Source: Rhodoferax sp. (GTDB lineage Bacteria > Pseudomonadota > Gammaproteobacteria > Burkholderiales > Burkholderiaceae_C). Taken from it: a stretch of 64,000 nucleotides of DNA. Below are positions 7,351 to 13,899 of the stretch, in pieces. The stretch covers positions 62,001-126,000 of the forward strand of contig NZ_JAUYQD010000108.1 of the NCBI RefSeq assembly GCF_030697375.1. The letters are read 5' to 3'. The notes under the pieces were generated by a model. The model ran no database searches. It had not been told where the DNA came from and saw only the letters and a list, made by a program, of their open reading frames with translations. How positions within the stretch are numbered: the stretch's first letter is position 1; every line of letters starts with the position of its first letter. The position numbers and the translations under genes were made by a program.

Positions 7351-8460
7351 ATGAAATCCCGAGCCGCCGTTGCATTTGCCGCAGGCCAGCCCCTGCAAAT
7401 CGTCGAGATCGACGTGGCACCACCGCGGGCGGGCGAGGTGCTGGTGCGCATCACCCACACGGGGGTCTGCCATACCGACGCGTTCACCCTCAGCGGGGAC
7501 GACCCCGAGGGCATTTTCCCGGCCGTGCTGGGCCACGAAGGCGGCGGCATCGTGGTGGAAGTGGGCGAGGGCGTGAGCAGCCTGCAGCCCGGCGACCATG
7601 TGATTCCGCTGTACACCGCCGAATGCCGCGAGTGCAAGTTTTGCAAGTCCGGCAAGACCAACCTGTGCCAGAAAGTGCGTGCCACGCAAGGCAAGGGCCT
7701 GATGCCGGACGGCAGCACGCGTTTCTCGTACCAGGGCCAGCCCATCTTCCACTACATGGGCACCAGCACCTTCAGCGAATACACGGTGGTGCCGGAAATC
7801 TCGCTGGCCAAGATCAACCCCAAGGCGCCCCTGGAAAAAGTCTGCTTGCTGGGCTGCGGCGTGACCACCGGCATTGGCGCCGTGCACAACACGGCCAAGG
7901 TCAAAGAGGGCGACACCGTGGCGGTGTTTGGTTTGGGCGGCATCGGCCTGGCCGTGATCCAGGGCGCACGCCAGGCCAAGGCGGGCCGCATCATTGGCAT
8001 TGACCTGAACCCCGACAAATTCGGGCTGGCCAAGCTCATGGGGGCGACCGACTGCATCAACCCCAAGGACTTCGATAAGCCCATTCAGGACGTGATTGTC
8101 GAGATGACCGACGGCGGCGTGGACTTCAGCTTCGAGTGCATCGGCAACGTGCAGGTGATGCGTGCCGCGCTGGAGTGCTGCCACAAGGGCTGGGGCGAAA
8201 GCATCATCATCGGCGTGGCCGGTGCGGGCCAGGAAATCTCGACACGCCCCTTCCAGTTGGTGACCGGGCGGGTCTGGCGCGGTAGCGCCTTTGGCGGCGT
8301 GAAGGGCCGCACCCAATTGCCCGGCATGGTGGAAGACGCCATGCGCGGCGACATTGAACTGGACCCCTTCATCACCCACACCCTGCCGCTGGAGCGTATC
8401 AACGAGGCCTTCGATCTGATGCACGCCGGCAAATCCATCCGCACCGTGATCCATTTCTGA
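7351..8460 (+). CDS. frmA: S-(hydroxymethyl)glutathione dehydrogenase (class III alcohol dehydrogenase)
   Basis: A 369-residue zinc-dependent alcohol dehydrogenase that oxidises S-hydroxymethylglutathione, formed from formaldehyde and glutathione, to S-formylglutathione with NAD+. Cys40 (GVCHTD), His62-Glu63 (GHEGGG) and the Cys in LLGCGVTTG are the catalytic zinc site. Cys92, Cys95, Cys98 and Cys106 form the structural zinc lobe. GLGGIGLAVIQGA is the Rossmann loop. Full-length for the family. The product feeds FrmB, encoded 8 bases downstream. Confidence 0.96.
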   Translation: MKSRAAVAFAAGQPLQIVEIDVAPPRAGEVLVRITHTGVCHTDAFTLSGDDPEGIFPAVLGHEGGGIVVEVGEGVSSLQPGDHVIPLYTAECRECKFCKSGKTNLCQKVRATQGKGLMPDGSTRFSYQGQPIFHYMGTSTFSEYTVVPEISLAKINPKAPLEKVCLLGCGVTTGIGAVHNTAKVKEGDTVAVFGLGGIGLAVIQGARQAKAGRIIGIDLNPDKFGLAKLMGATDCINPKDFDKPIQDVIVEMTDGGVDFSFECIGNVQVMRAALECCHKGWGESIIIGVAGAGQEISTRPFQLVTGRVWRGSAFGGVKGRTQLPGMVEDAMRGDIELDPFITHTLPLERINEAFDLMHAGKSIRTVIHF

Positions 8461-8468
8461 GGCCGCCC

Positions 8469-9302
8469 ATGGAACGCATCGAACACCACGCCTGCTTTGG
8501 CGGGCAACAGCAAGTCTGGAGCCACGCCTCCACGGTGCTGGACTGCACCATGCGCTTTGCCATCTACCTGCCGCCCCAGGTGCAGGCCGGGCCCTGCCCG
8601 GTGCTGTATTGGCTGTCGGGCTTGACCTGCACCGAGCAAAACTTCATGACCAAGGCCGGTGCGCAGCGCTACGCCGCGGAGCACGGCCTGATTCTGGTGG
8701 CCCCCGACACCAGCCCGCGCGGTAGCGCGGTGCCCGATGACCCGCAAAGCTACGACCTGGGCCAGGGCGCCGGCTTTTACCTCAACGCCACCCAGGCGCC
8801 CTGGGCCGCGCACTACCACATGCACGACTACGTGGTGCACGAACTGCCCGCGCTGATCGAAGCGCACTTCCCGGCCAATGGCGCACGCGCCATCAGCGGC
8901 CATTCGATGGGCGGCCACGGCGCCCTGGTCTGCGCGCTGAAGAACCCGGGCCGCTACCGCAGCGTGTCGGCGTTTTCCCCCATCGTGGCGCCCAGCCAGG
9001 TGCCCTGGGGCGAAAAGGCGCTGGCGGCTTACCTGGGTGCGGACCGCGCAAGCTGGGCGGCCTGGGACACGTGCGCACTGCTGCCCTTGGCCACCGAGCG
9101 CCTACCGCTGCTCATCGACCAGGGCGAGGCCGACGAATTTTTGCCAACCCAACTCCAACCCCACCTCCTGCAGCAGGCCTGCGAGCAGGCCGGGCACCCC
9201 CTGCACCTGCGCATGCGCGCGGGGTATGACCACAGTTATTACTTCATCGCCAGCTTCATGGGGGAACACATCGCGCACCATGCGCAGGCTTTGCACGGTT
9301 GA
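8469..9302 (+). CDS. frmB: S-formylglutathione hydrolase
   Basis: A 277-residue esterase-D-type alpha/beta hydrolase that splits S-formylglutathione into formate and glutathione, completing formaldehyde detoxification. The nucleophile is Ser146 in GHSMGGHGAL. SGLTCTEQNFMTKAGAQ near residue 50 and SAFSPIVAPSQVPWG after the nucleophile are family hallmarks, and the catalytic His is in YDHSYYF. It starts 8 bases after frmA and is the last gene of the operon. Confidence 0.95.
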   Translation: MERIEHHACFGGQQQVWSHASTVLDCTMRFAIYLPPQVQAGPCPVLYWLSGLTCTEQNFMTKAGAQRYAAEHGLILVAPDTSPRGSAVPDDPQSYDLGQGAGFYLNATQAPWAAHYHMHDYVVHELPALIEAHFPANGARAISGHSMGGHGALVCALKNPGRYRSVSAFSPIVAPSQVPWGEKALAAYLGADRASWAAWDTCALLPLATERLPLLIDQGEADEFLPTQLQPHLLQQACEQAGHPLHLRMRAGYDHSYYFIASFMGEHIAHHAQALHG

Positions 9303-9305
9303 ACT

Positions 9306-9400
9306 GCGCGCGTGCGCACTGTGGGTTCGGCCCAGCCGTGGTAGTCAGGTGGAAGGTGGCCCAGTGCACCTGCAGCAGCGTGGCGGCGGATGGTGTCCAT
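9306..9400 (-). pseudogene. C-terminal remnant of an MBL-fold (NAPE-PLD-like) hydrolase
   Basis: On the minus strand one frame reads TLLQVHWATFHL and the next frame continues YHGWAEPTVRTR. Joined, these match the conserved ending of UlaG/NAPE-PLD-like metallo-beta-lactamases (HWATF-x-L-x-x-H-x-W-x-EP). The frame change in the middle and the lack of upstream sequence show a dead fragment. The evidence is short, so the call is tentative. Confidence 0.45.
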
Positions 9401-9458
9401 GTCCAGGGGTAGGCGGCTTGCCCTTATGCTTCTGGCTTACTTTTGTGGTGGTGGAGTG

Positions 9459-10337
9459 ATGAGAAAAATTGCACTGGCATGGCTTTTAGCGCTGAGCGCG
9501 GGTTGGGCGTGGGCGCAGGCACCTGTGCCATTGCTGTGGAAGGTGAGCGACGCCGACAACAGCCTCTACCTGCTGGGCGCCTTCCACATGCTCAAAGACA
9601 CGGACTACCCGCTGGCGCGCAGCGTGGACGCCGCCTTTGCCGATGTGCAGCAACTCTACTTTGAGGTGGCGCCCCAAGAGTTGACCGACCCCACGCTGTC
9701 CACCCGCTTGATGCAAGCCGCCGCCCGCACCGACGGCAAGACCCTGCAGCAAACCGTGTCCCCCAAGACCTGGCAGGCGCTGCAAGCCTACGCCACCAAA
9801 AACAACATGCCCGTCGCAGCCTTGCAAGGCCTCAAGCCCTGGTTTGTGGGCATGCTGCTCACGCTGGTGGAAAGCCAAAAACTCGGCTTGAATCCCGCGC
9901 TGGGGCTGGACAAACACTTGATGGGCCGCGCCGCCCAAGCCGGTAAACCCGCCCAGGGCCTGGAAACAGCCGATGCGCAAATGGCCTTGCTCGACGGCTT
10001 GGGCCCCACGCTGCAAGAATCCTACTTGCAAGACACGCTGCGCGAGATGGGCGACTTCAAAGGCCTGTTGGAAGCACTGCACACCGCCTGGCGCCAGGGC
10101 GACGAGCCCGCGCTGGTGCGCATGGCCCTGGCCGAGATGCGTGACCGGTACCCCGCGCTCTACGAGGGTCTGAACGTGGCTCGCAACCAGGCCTGGCTGC
10201 CCAAGCTGGAGGCGCTGCTCAAAGACAACTCCCGCGACAACATCCTCGTCGTTGTGGGCGCCCTGCACCTGGTGGGCAACGACGGCGTGGTGCGCATGTT
10301 GGCGAAAAGAGGCTACCGGGTGGAGCGCGTGAAATAG
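9459..10337 (+). CDS. TraB/GumN family protein, exported
   Basis: A 292-residue protein from the ATG at 9459, which starts a clean signal peptide (cleavage after AWA, about residue 19); GGAG precedes it. The mature start LWKVSDADNSLYLLGAFHML is the first conserved block of the TraB/GumN family, whose GxxH motif (GAFH) is proposed to be catalytic. The final block DNILVVVGALHLVGNDGVV repeats the G-x-x-H pattern. Family members are thought to be metalloprotease-like; function here is unknown. The predicted location is the periplasm. Confidence 0.85.
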   Translation: MRKIALAWLLALSAGWAWAQAPVPLLWKVSDADNSLYLLGAFHMLKDTDYPLARSVDAAFADVQQLYFEVAPQELTDPTLSTRLMQAAARTDGKTLQQTVSPKTWQALQAYATKNNMPVAALQGLKPWFVGMLLTLVESQKLGLNPALGLDKHLMGRAAQAGKPAQGLETADAQMALLDGLGPTLQESYLQDTLREMGDFKGLLEALHTAWRQGDEPALVRMALAEMRDRYPALYEGLNVARNQAWLPKLEALLKDNSRDNILVVVGALHLVGNDGVVRMLAKRGYRVERVK

Positions 10338-10349
10338 GGCGCGGCCGGC

Positions 10350-10412
10350 TCAGGCCGGCCACACACTAAACCCCGCCGAACGCAGACCGATGCCGGCTTC
10401 GATCTCCTGGCT
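10350..10412 (-). pseudogene. 3'-end remnant of a GIY-YIG-like gene
   Basis: The minus strand reads QEIEAGIGLRSAGFSVWPA and a stop, closely matching the ending of the intact gene at 10827-11153 (KEIEVGIDLRSAGFGVWQA). It sits directly downstream of the KTSC gene. The shared 3' end, together with the shared leader upstream of KTSC, suggests the KTSC gene replaced the body of a second GIY-YIG gene copy. Confidence 0.8.
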
Positions 10413-10415
10413 GGT

Positions 10416-10688
10416 TTAGGCGTCCGGTCCAAAAAGGTCATTGGGCGTTTTGGTACCCGCGGGCGCCGTAGCGGAAGTCATAGGCACGCCCTTGGGGTAT
10501 TCCTCGGCAATGCGGTCTTCCCAGTAAGTGGCCGGGTTGGGCGCGCTGCACAGCCGGCGAAACACCTCTTGCGGTACCTGCTTGTAGGCCAGAGCGCTCT
10601 TGTTGTCCCAATGCAAGTCCAGCTGCTGCGACTCGGGGTGGTAGTCAGCCCGGCGGATGCGCCCGCTGGTGAAGGTTTTGCTGAGCAT
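10416..10688 (-). CDS. KTSC domain protein
   Basis: A 90-residue protein from the ATG at 10688 (MLSKTFTSGRIRRADYHPES). A single KTSC domain fills residues 5-67: the pattern S-x-x-I-x-x-x-x-Y-x-P, L-x-L-x-W, Y-x-x-V-P and F-x-x-L matches, and the region ends in a short Ala/Thr/Pro tail. KTSC domains are small RNA/DNA-associated modules of unclear role, often found near nucleases. The leader (10689-10730) is nearly the same as that of the GIY-YIG gene. Confidence 0.75.
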   Translation of the reverse strand: MLSKTFTSGRIRRADYHPESQQLDLHWDNKSALAYKQVPQEVFRRLCSAPNPATYWEDRIAEEYPKGVPMTSATAPAGTKTPNDLFGPDA

Positions 10689-10737
10689 GGTCGTTCCTTC
10701 CTCTGGCAGTAAGTATTGAAATCTGGCGGTATCTGGA

Positions 10738-10790
10738 GAGTCAAACACCCGCACGCCGCTGGGTTGAAGTTTAGCCGTCAGAGGTGTTAA
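10738..10790 (-). pseudogene. Deletion remnant of an MNT nucleotidyltransferase gene
   Basis: 10738-10761 matches the bases of the intact MNT gene (11413-11703) that encode SGVRVFGS; 10762-10790 matches the start codon region and leader of that gene (11701-11733). The intervening N-terminal codons are deleted. It lies just upstream of the KTSC leader. Confidence 0.6.
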
Positions 10791-10826
10791 GTGCGGGCGG
10801 ATTCAAGTATGAAGGGCAACATGCTT

Positions 10827-11153
10827 TCAGGCCTGCCACACACCAAACCCGGCCGAACGCAGATCGATGCCGACCTCGATCTCCTTGTCCACGGCATCTT
10901 TGTAGCCCATGGGGTTGAACGCCTCGTAGAGGTCGGGCAGCAGGCGCAGGCCGTATTTCTGCGCATAGCTGTTGGCCTGGATGCCGGCCTTGTGTTTGTC
11001 AAAGCGCACGTCCGGGTCCAGCCCCGTCATGCCCACGTATACGCAGGGCTTGCCGTCGATGTAGTCGGGGTTGTTTTTGCGAAAGCGCGGCACATTCAGC
11101 ACCTCGCGGGACAATTCGATGACGTAGACGTGGTGGTGCTTGCGGCGGGTCAT
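10827..11153 (-). CDS. GIY-YIG-like nuclease-fold protein
   Basis: A 108-residue protein with HHVYVIELS (about residues 7-15) and KPCVYVGMTGLDPDVRFDKH (about 35-54), which fit the two beta strands and the Y-x-G-x-T motif of the GIY-YIG superfamily; Arg46-equivalent and Glu residues later in the chain are plausible catalytic residues. It lacks extra DNA-binding domains. Small single-domain members are often of unknown role. It lies in an array of toxin-antitoxin-like genes and shares leader and trailer sequence with the KTSC locus. Confidence 0.65.
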   Translation of the reverse strand: MTRRKHHHVYVIELSREVLNVPRFRKNNPDYIDGKPCVYVGMTGLDPDVRFDKHKAGIQANSYAQKYGLRLLPDLYEAFNPMGYKDAVDKEIEVGIDLRSAGFGVWQA

Positions 11154-11190
11154 GGTCGTTCATCCCTCTGGAAGCAGTAGTGAAATCTGG

Positions 11191-11240
11191 CTGAAACGCT
11201 TATGGAGTATGCGCAAGGCGCTACCAAAAACGTAGCAATT
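11191..11240 (+). repeat. REP-like repeat, copy 2
   Basis: TATGCGCAAGGCGCTACC, A run, GTAGCAA. It separates the GIY-YIG gene from the ORF6N remnant/MNT cassette. Confidence 0.65.
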
Positions 11241-11402
11241 CATTTGTTCTGCTGCGCTCTGATGTAGCTGCTTAATGTGGAGGCCAGCCATGATGCTCCC
11301 GTGCTCGGTGAATGCATTGGGCAGTTTTCGCTTGCCGCCCCAACCTGAAGTCGCAATTTGCGACTTCAAGTCCGCAAACGCGGCTGGCGAAAGTTGAAAG
11401 GG
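11241..11402 (-). pseudogene. ORF6N-domain protein remnant
   Basis: The minus strand encodes FQLSPAAFADLKSQIATSGW and continues to KLPNAFTEHGSIMAG. This is the core of the ORF6N domain found in phage antirepressor-like proteins (F-Q-L...L-K-S-Q...GG-R-R...AFTEHG). The N-terminus and everything after the core are missing, so it is a fragment. It lies immediately after the MNT gene at 11413. Confidence 0.7.
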
Positions 11403-11412
11403 TCTGCACGGC

Positions 11413-11703
11413 TCATACCGGCATGGCCTCGCGCAAAACCTGATCCCTGAACTTGGCTGGCAGGCCATTGGGCGTGAGGACGTCTACCTCCATCCCCAGC
11501 AGGTTTTTCAGCTCAAAGCGAATCGCGCCGATGTCCATCATGGTGGTCTGCGGCGTGGGGTCTACCAACAGATCAAGGTCACTACCCTGCGCGTCGTCAC
11601 CATGCAGCGCCGAACCAAACACACGCACACCGCTGACGTGGTGGCTTTGCGCAATCTCGCGGATTCGCGTGCGGTGCAGGGAAAGGGCTTCTGAGGGACG
11701 CAT
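11413..11703 (-). CDS. MNT-family minimal nucleotidyltransferase (MntA-like antitoxin)
   Basis: A 96-residue protein with GSALHGDDAQGSDLDLLVD (about residues 31-49), the GSX10DXD active site of minimal nucleotidyltransferases; the two Asp residues bind Mg-ATP. In HEPN/MNT toxin-antitoxin pairs such proteins AMPylate a Tyr on the HEPN RNase and silence it. Here the gene has no HEPN partner downstream, only an ORF6N fragment, so it is an orphan. About 55% identical to the MNT at 12596-12886 by eye. Confidence 0.88.
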   Translation of the reverse strand: MRPSEALSLHRTRIREIAQSHHVSGVRVFGSALHGDDAQGSDLDLLVDPTPQTTMMDIGAIRFELKNLLGMEVDVLTPNGLPAKFRDQVLREAMPV

Positions 11704-11736
11704 GGGTTGCAGTTTAACCGTCAGATGCGTTATATG

Positions 11737-11797
11737 CCAAACTGGCCTCTAGCCCCCGTTGGATATGCGCAGACAGCTACTAAAAACGTAGCAAAAG
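11737..11797 (+). repeat. REP-like repeat, copy 3
   Basis: A full-length copy, from ACTGGCCTCTAGCCCCCGTT through the core to GTAGCAAAAGTC. It marks the boundary between the 11413 cassette and the broken HEPN cassette. Confidence 0.75.
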
Positions 11798-11836
11798 TCA
11801 GCCATGTTCCTACACCTAGGGTGCAATACATTCGAT

Positions 11837-12012
11837 TCAGGCGGCGCCCAACTCGTCCAAAAGAGTCCGCACCGCACCAAGCAATGGCGGCAACGCGTTC
11901 CGCGCCACATTCCAAACTGTGCCCACGTTCACCGTGGCGTAGCCATGAATGAGCTGATTGCGAAACGCGGCGATTTGCGGCAGGTCCGGAACGCACGCGG
12001 ATCACGCTGCAT
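11837..12012 (-). pseudogene. HEPN (HepT-like) toxin gene with internal deletion
   Basis: It aligns end to end with the intact HEPN gene at 13021-13371 (above 90% identity) but lacks 175 bases matching 13176-13350. The deletion is not a multiple of three: after MQRDPRAF the frame shifts and ends 19 codons later. The RX4HXY-coding bases survive out of frame. Its start still overlaps the MNT gene at 12002 as in the intact copy. Confidence 0.9.
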
Positions 12013-12310
12013 AAACGGCTTCGCGGTTGCGGTTGATGCTCGCCAGCACGTAGGGATTGCGCACCGCGCCGGACTCTAACAAATCGACACCACGGCCCAG
12101 CAGGTGCTCCAAATCGGCTTTGGCGCCAAAAAAGGCTTCCAGGCCTGGCTGCACGTCGGGCGCGAATTCCACCAAAAAGTCGGCGTCGCTGCTGGCCGGG
12201 TTGAAGTCATCGGCCCGCGCTGCCGAGCCAAACACCTCCAAGCGGCTGATGCGGTAGCGCTGGCAGATGGCGGATATGCCGGAGCGGTGTTGGGCGATGG
12301 CGGGGTGCAT
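12002..12310 (-). CDS. MNT-family nucleotidyltransferase, first duplicate
   Basis: A 102-residue protein with GSAARADDFNPASSDADFLV, a GS...DXD active site with 12 rather than 10 residues between GS and D. It is about 91% identical to the copy at 13361-13669. With its HEPN partner broken, it would now be an antitoxin without a toxin, unless it acts on the surviving HEPN copy. Confidence 0.85.
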   Translation of the reverse strand: MHPAIAQHRSGISAICQRYRISRLEVFGSAARADDFNPASSDADFLVEFAPDVQPGLEAFFGAKADLEHLLGRGVDLLESGAVRNPYVLASINRNREAVYAA

Positions 12311-12354
12311 GGGGGAATTTTAGGGGAGATTGGGCGGAGCAGGCACATTGCATA

Positions 12355-12415
12355 TGCAAAACTGGCCTCTAGTCCCCGTGGAATATGCGCAAGCAGCTAC
12401 AAAAAACGTAGCAAT
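12355..12415 (+). repeat. REP-like repeat, copy 4
   Basis: A full-length copy (CTGGCCTCTAGTCCCCGTGG, core, GTAGCAA). It lies between the first MNT duplicate and the DUF86 remnant. Confidence 0.75.
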
Positions 12416-12436
12416 TTCAGTGTTCAAAAGGTCGGT

Positions 12437-12599
12437 CGGGAGCTGGCGGCTCGAATCGTTTGGCCGAAGATAAATGCGGGGTACTGATCTATCACCTTGG
12501 TGGCGGCTTCGCCCAGAACGATGAGGCTCATCACTACCGCTTGTCTTCCATGAAATCCGCTTGGGCATTCAGATAATCCGGCAATCTATTCAAGGTCAT
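12437..12599 (-). pseudogene. DUF86/HEPN toxin remnant
   Basis: It starts with ATG at 12599 overlapping the MNT stop codon (ATGA), as in working MNT-HEPN pairs: MTLNRLPDYLNAQADFMEDKR then a stop. The next frame continues VVMSLIVLGEAATKVIDQYP, a hallmark DUF86 segment. A small deletion at the frame change, a missing middle helix and loss of the C-terminal RX4HXY region show it is dead. Confidence 0.8.
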
Positions 12600-12886
12600 A
12601 CAGGCTTGGCCTCCTGAAAGACGATGCCGCGGAACTTGGGCGGAAGGTCTTTGAGCGTGAGCACATCGACCGACACTCCCAGCAATTCTTGCAGCTCGTC
12701 CTGCAGACCGCCTAAATCAAACAGCGTGGTTCCCGGCAGCGGGTCTACCAGCAGATCCAAATCACTGCCTTCATGGTTATCCCCGTGCAGGGCTGAACCA
12801 AATACCCGCAGATTGGCCACACGATAGCGCGCTGCAGCGAGGTAGATCGCTTCACGGTGTTGATTCAGGGCTTGCGAGGGGCGCAT
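12596..12886 (-). CDS. MNT-family nucleotidyltransferase
   Basis: A 96-residue protein starting MRPSQALNQHREAIYLAA with GSALHGDNHEGSDLDLLVD, the intact GSX10DXD site. The start at 12886 matches the related gene at 11413-11703; an in-frame upstream extension is rejected. Its former HEPN partner follows with a 4-base overlap but is broken. Confidence 0.87.
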   Translation of the reverse strand: MRPSQALNQHREAIYLAAARYRVANLRVFGSALHGDNHEGSDLDLLVDPLPGTTLFDLGGLQDELQELLGVSVDVLTLKDLPPKFRGIVFQEAKPV

Positions 12887-12920
12887 GGATAGGAGTTTAA
12901 CGGCGTAGGCCGCTCCTGTG

Positions 12921-12980
12921 TCAAATCGGTCTCTGGCCCCCGTGGAATAAGCGCAGGCAGCTACCAAAAGCGTAGCAAAA
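12921..12980 (+). repeat. REP-like repeat, copy 5
   Basis: TCGGTCTCTGGCCCCCGTGG, then GCGCAGGCAGCTACC and GTAGCAAAAGTC. It lies between the 12596 MNT gene and the intact HEPN-MNT pair. Confidence 0.75.
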
Positions 12981-13020
12981 GTCAGCCCTGTTCCTGCACC
13001 CGTGGTGCAATACATCCGAT

Positions 13021-13371
13021 TCAGGCGGTGCCCAACTCGTCCAAAAGAGTCTGCACCGCACCAAGCAATGGCGGCAACGCGTTCTGCGCCACATTCCAAA
13101 CCGTACTGATGTTCACCGTGGCGTAGCCATGAATGAGCTGATTGCGAAACGCGACGATTTGCGGCAGGTCCGGAATGCGCGCTGCCAAGGCGGTGTCCAG
13201 CTTGGCCAACTGATTGAGCGCTTCACCAATGATTTCAAATTTGCGCTCTACGGCCGCTTGTGCCATCTCGTTGGCGGCATATGTGGCGGCGTCCATGTCA
13301 GCCGTAAAAGATTGAATGGCCAGAGCCGCCTCCCGCACATCCCACAGAAACGCACGCGGATCACGCTGCAT
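13021..13371 (-). CDS. HEPN-family RNase toxin (HepT-like)
   Basis: A 116-residue all-helical protein starting MQRDPRAFLWDVREAALAIQ. FRNQLIHGYATVN (about residues 81-93) contains R-N-Q-L-I-H-G-Y, the exact RX4HXY motif of HEPN RNases; Arg and His are catalytic and the Tyr is the residue AMPylated by MntA-type partners. It overlaps the upstream MNT gene by 11 bases. In the known pair the toxin cleaves RNA and stops growth when unmodified. This is the only intact HEPN gene in the array. Confidence 0.9.
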   Translation of the reverse strand: MQRDPRAFLWDVREAALAIQSFTADMDAATYAANEMAQAAVERKFEIIGEALNQLAKLDTALAARIPDLPQIVAFRNQLIHGYATVNISTVWNVAQNALPPLLGAVQTLLDELGTA

Positions 13372-13669
13372 AGACGGCTTCGCGGCTGCGGTTGATGCTG
13401 GCCAGCACGTAGGGATTGCGCACCGCGCTGGGCTCAACCAAATCAACGCTCCGGCCCAGCAGTTGCTCCAAATCGGCTTTGACGCCGAAAAAGGCTTCCA
13501 GGCCTGGCTGCACATCGGGTGCGAATTCCACCAAAAAATCGGCGTCGCTGGTAGCCGGGTTGAAGTCGTCCGCACGCGCCGCCGAGCCAAACACCTCCAA
13601 GCGGCTGATGCGGTAGCGCTGGCAGATGGCGGAAATGCCGGAGCGGTGTTGGGCGATGGCAGGGTGCAT
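13361..13669 (-). CDS. MNT-family nucleotidyltransferase, second duplicate (MntA-like antitoxin)
   Basis: A 102-residue protein with the same active-site block as the copy at 12002 (GSAARADDFNP...SDADFLVEF). It precedes the HEPN gene and overlaps it, the normal order for a neutralising enzyme made before its toxin. Differences between the duplicates are scattered substitutions (for example HLLGRG versus QLLGRS), so both were maintained for a while after duplication. Confidence 0.9.
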   Translation of the reverse strand: MHPAIAQHRSGISAICQRYRISRLEVFGSAARADDFNPATSDADFLVEFAPDVQPGLEAFFGVKADLEQLLGRSVDLVEPSAVRNPYVLASINRSREAVYAA

Positions 13670-13713
13670 GGGTGAATTTTAGGGGAGATTGGGCGGTAGA
13701 GGCGCATTACTTA

Positions 13714-13773
13714 CACCAAATCGGCCTGCAGCCCCCGTTGAATATGCGCAGACAGCTACCAAAACAATAGCGG
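13714..13773 (+). repeat. REP-like repeat, copy 6
   Basis: TCGGCCTGCAGCCCCCGTTG, then ATGCGCAGACAGCTACC and AATAGC. It is the outer boundary of the MNT/HEPN array on the AlbA_2 side. Confidence 0.7.
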
Positions 13774-13899
13774 AAGCGCGCACGCCACACCCAACACCTG
13801 CCGCTTCATCTCATCCAGTGACTTGCCGTTTTGCGCCGCCCAGCGTTTTGCCTTGCCGCTCCTGCGGCGTACCTTGGATGGATGTTTGGGGCTGGCGCA

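Noticed and set aside
13790..13899. Possible coding fragment RRRSGKAKRWAAQNGKSLDE on the minus strand
   Set aside because: It reads like the end of a protein, but it is short, runs into a repeat and matches no family I know.
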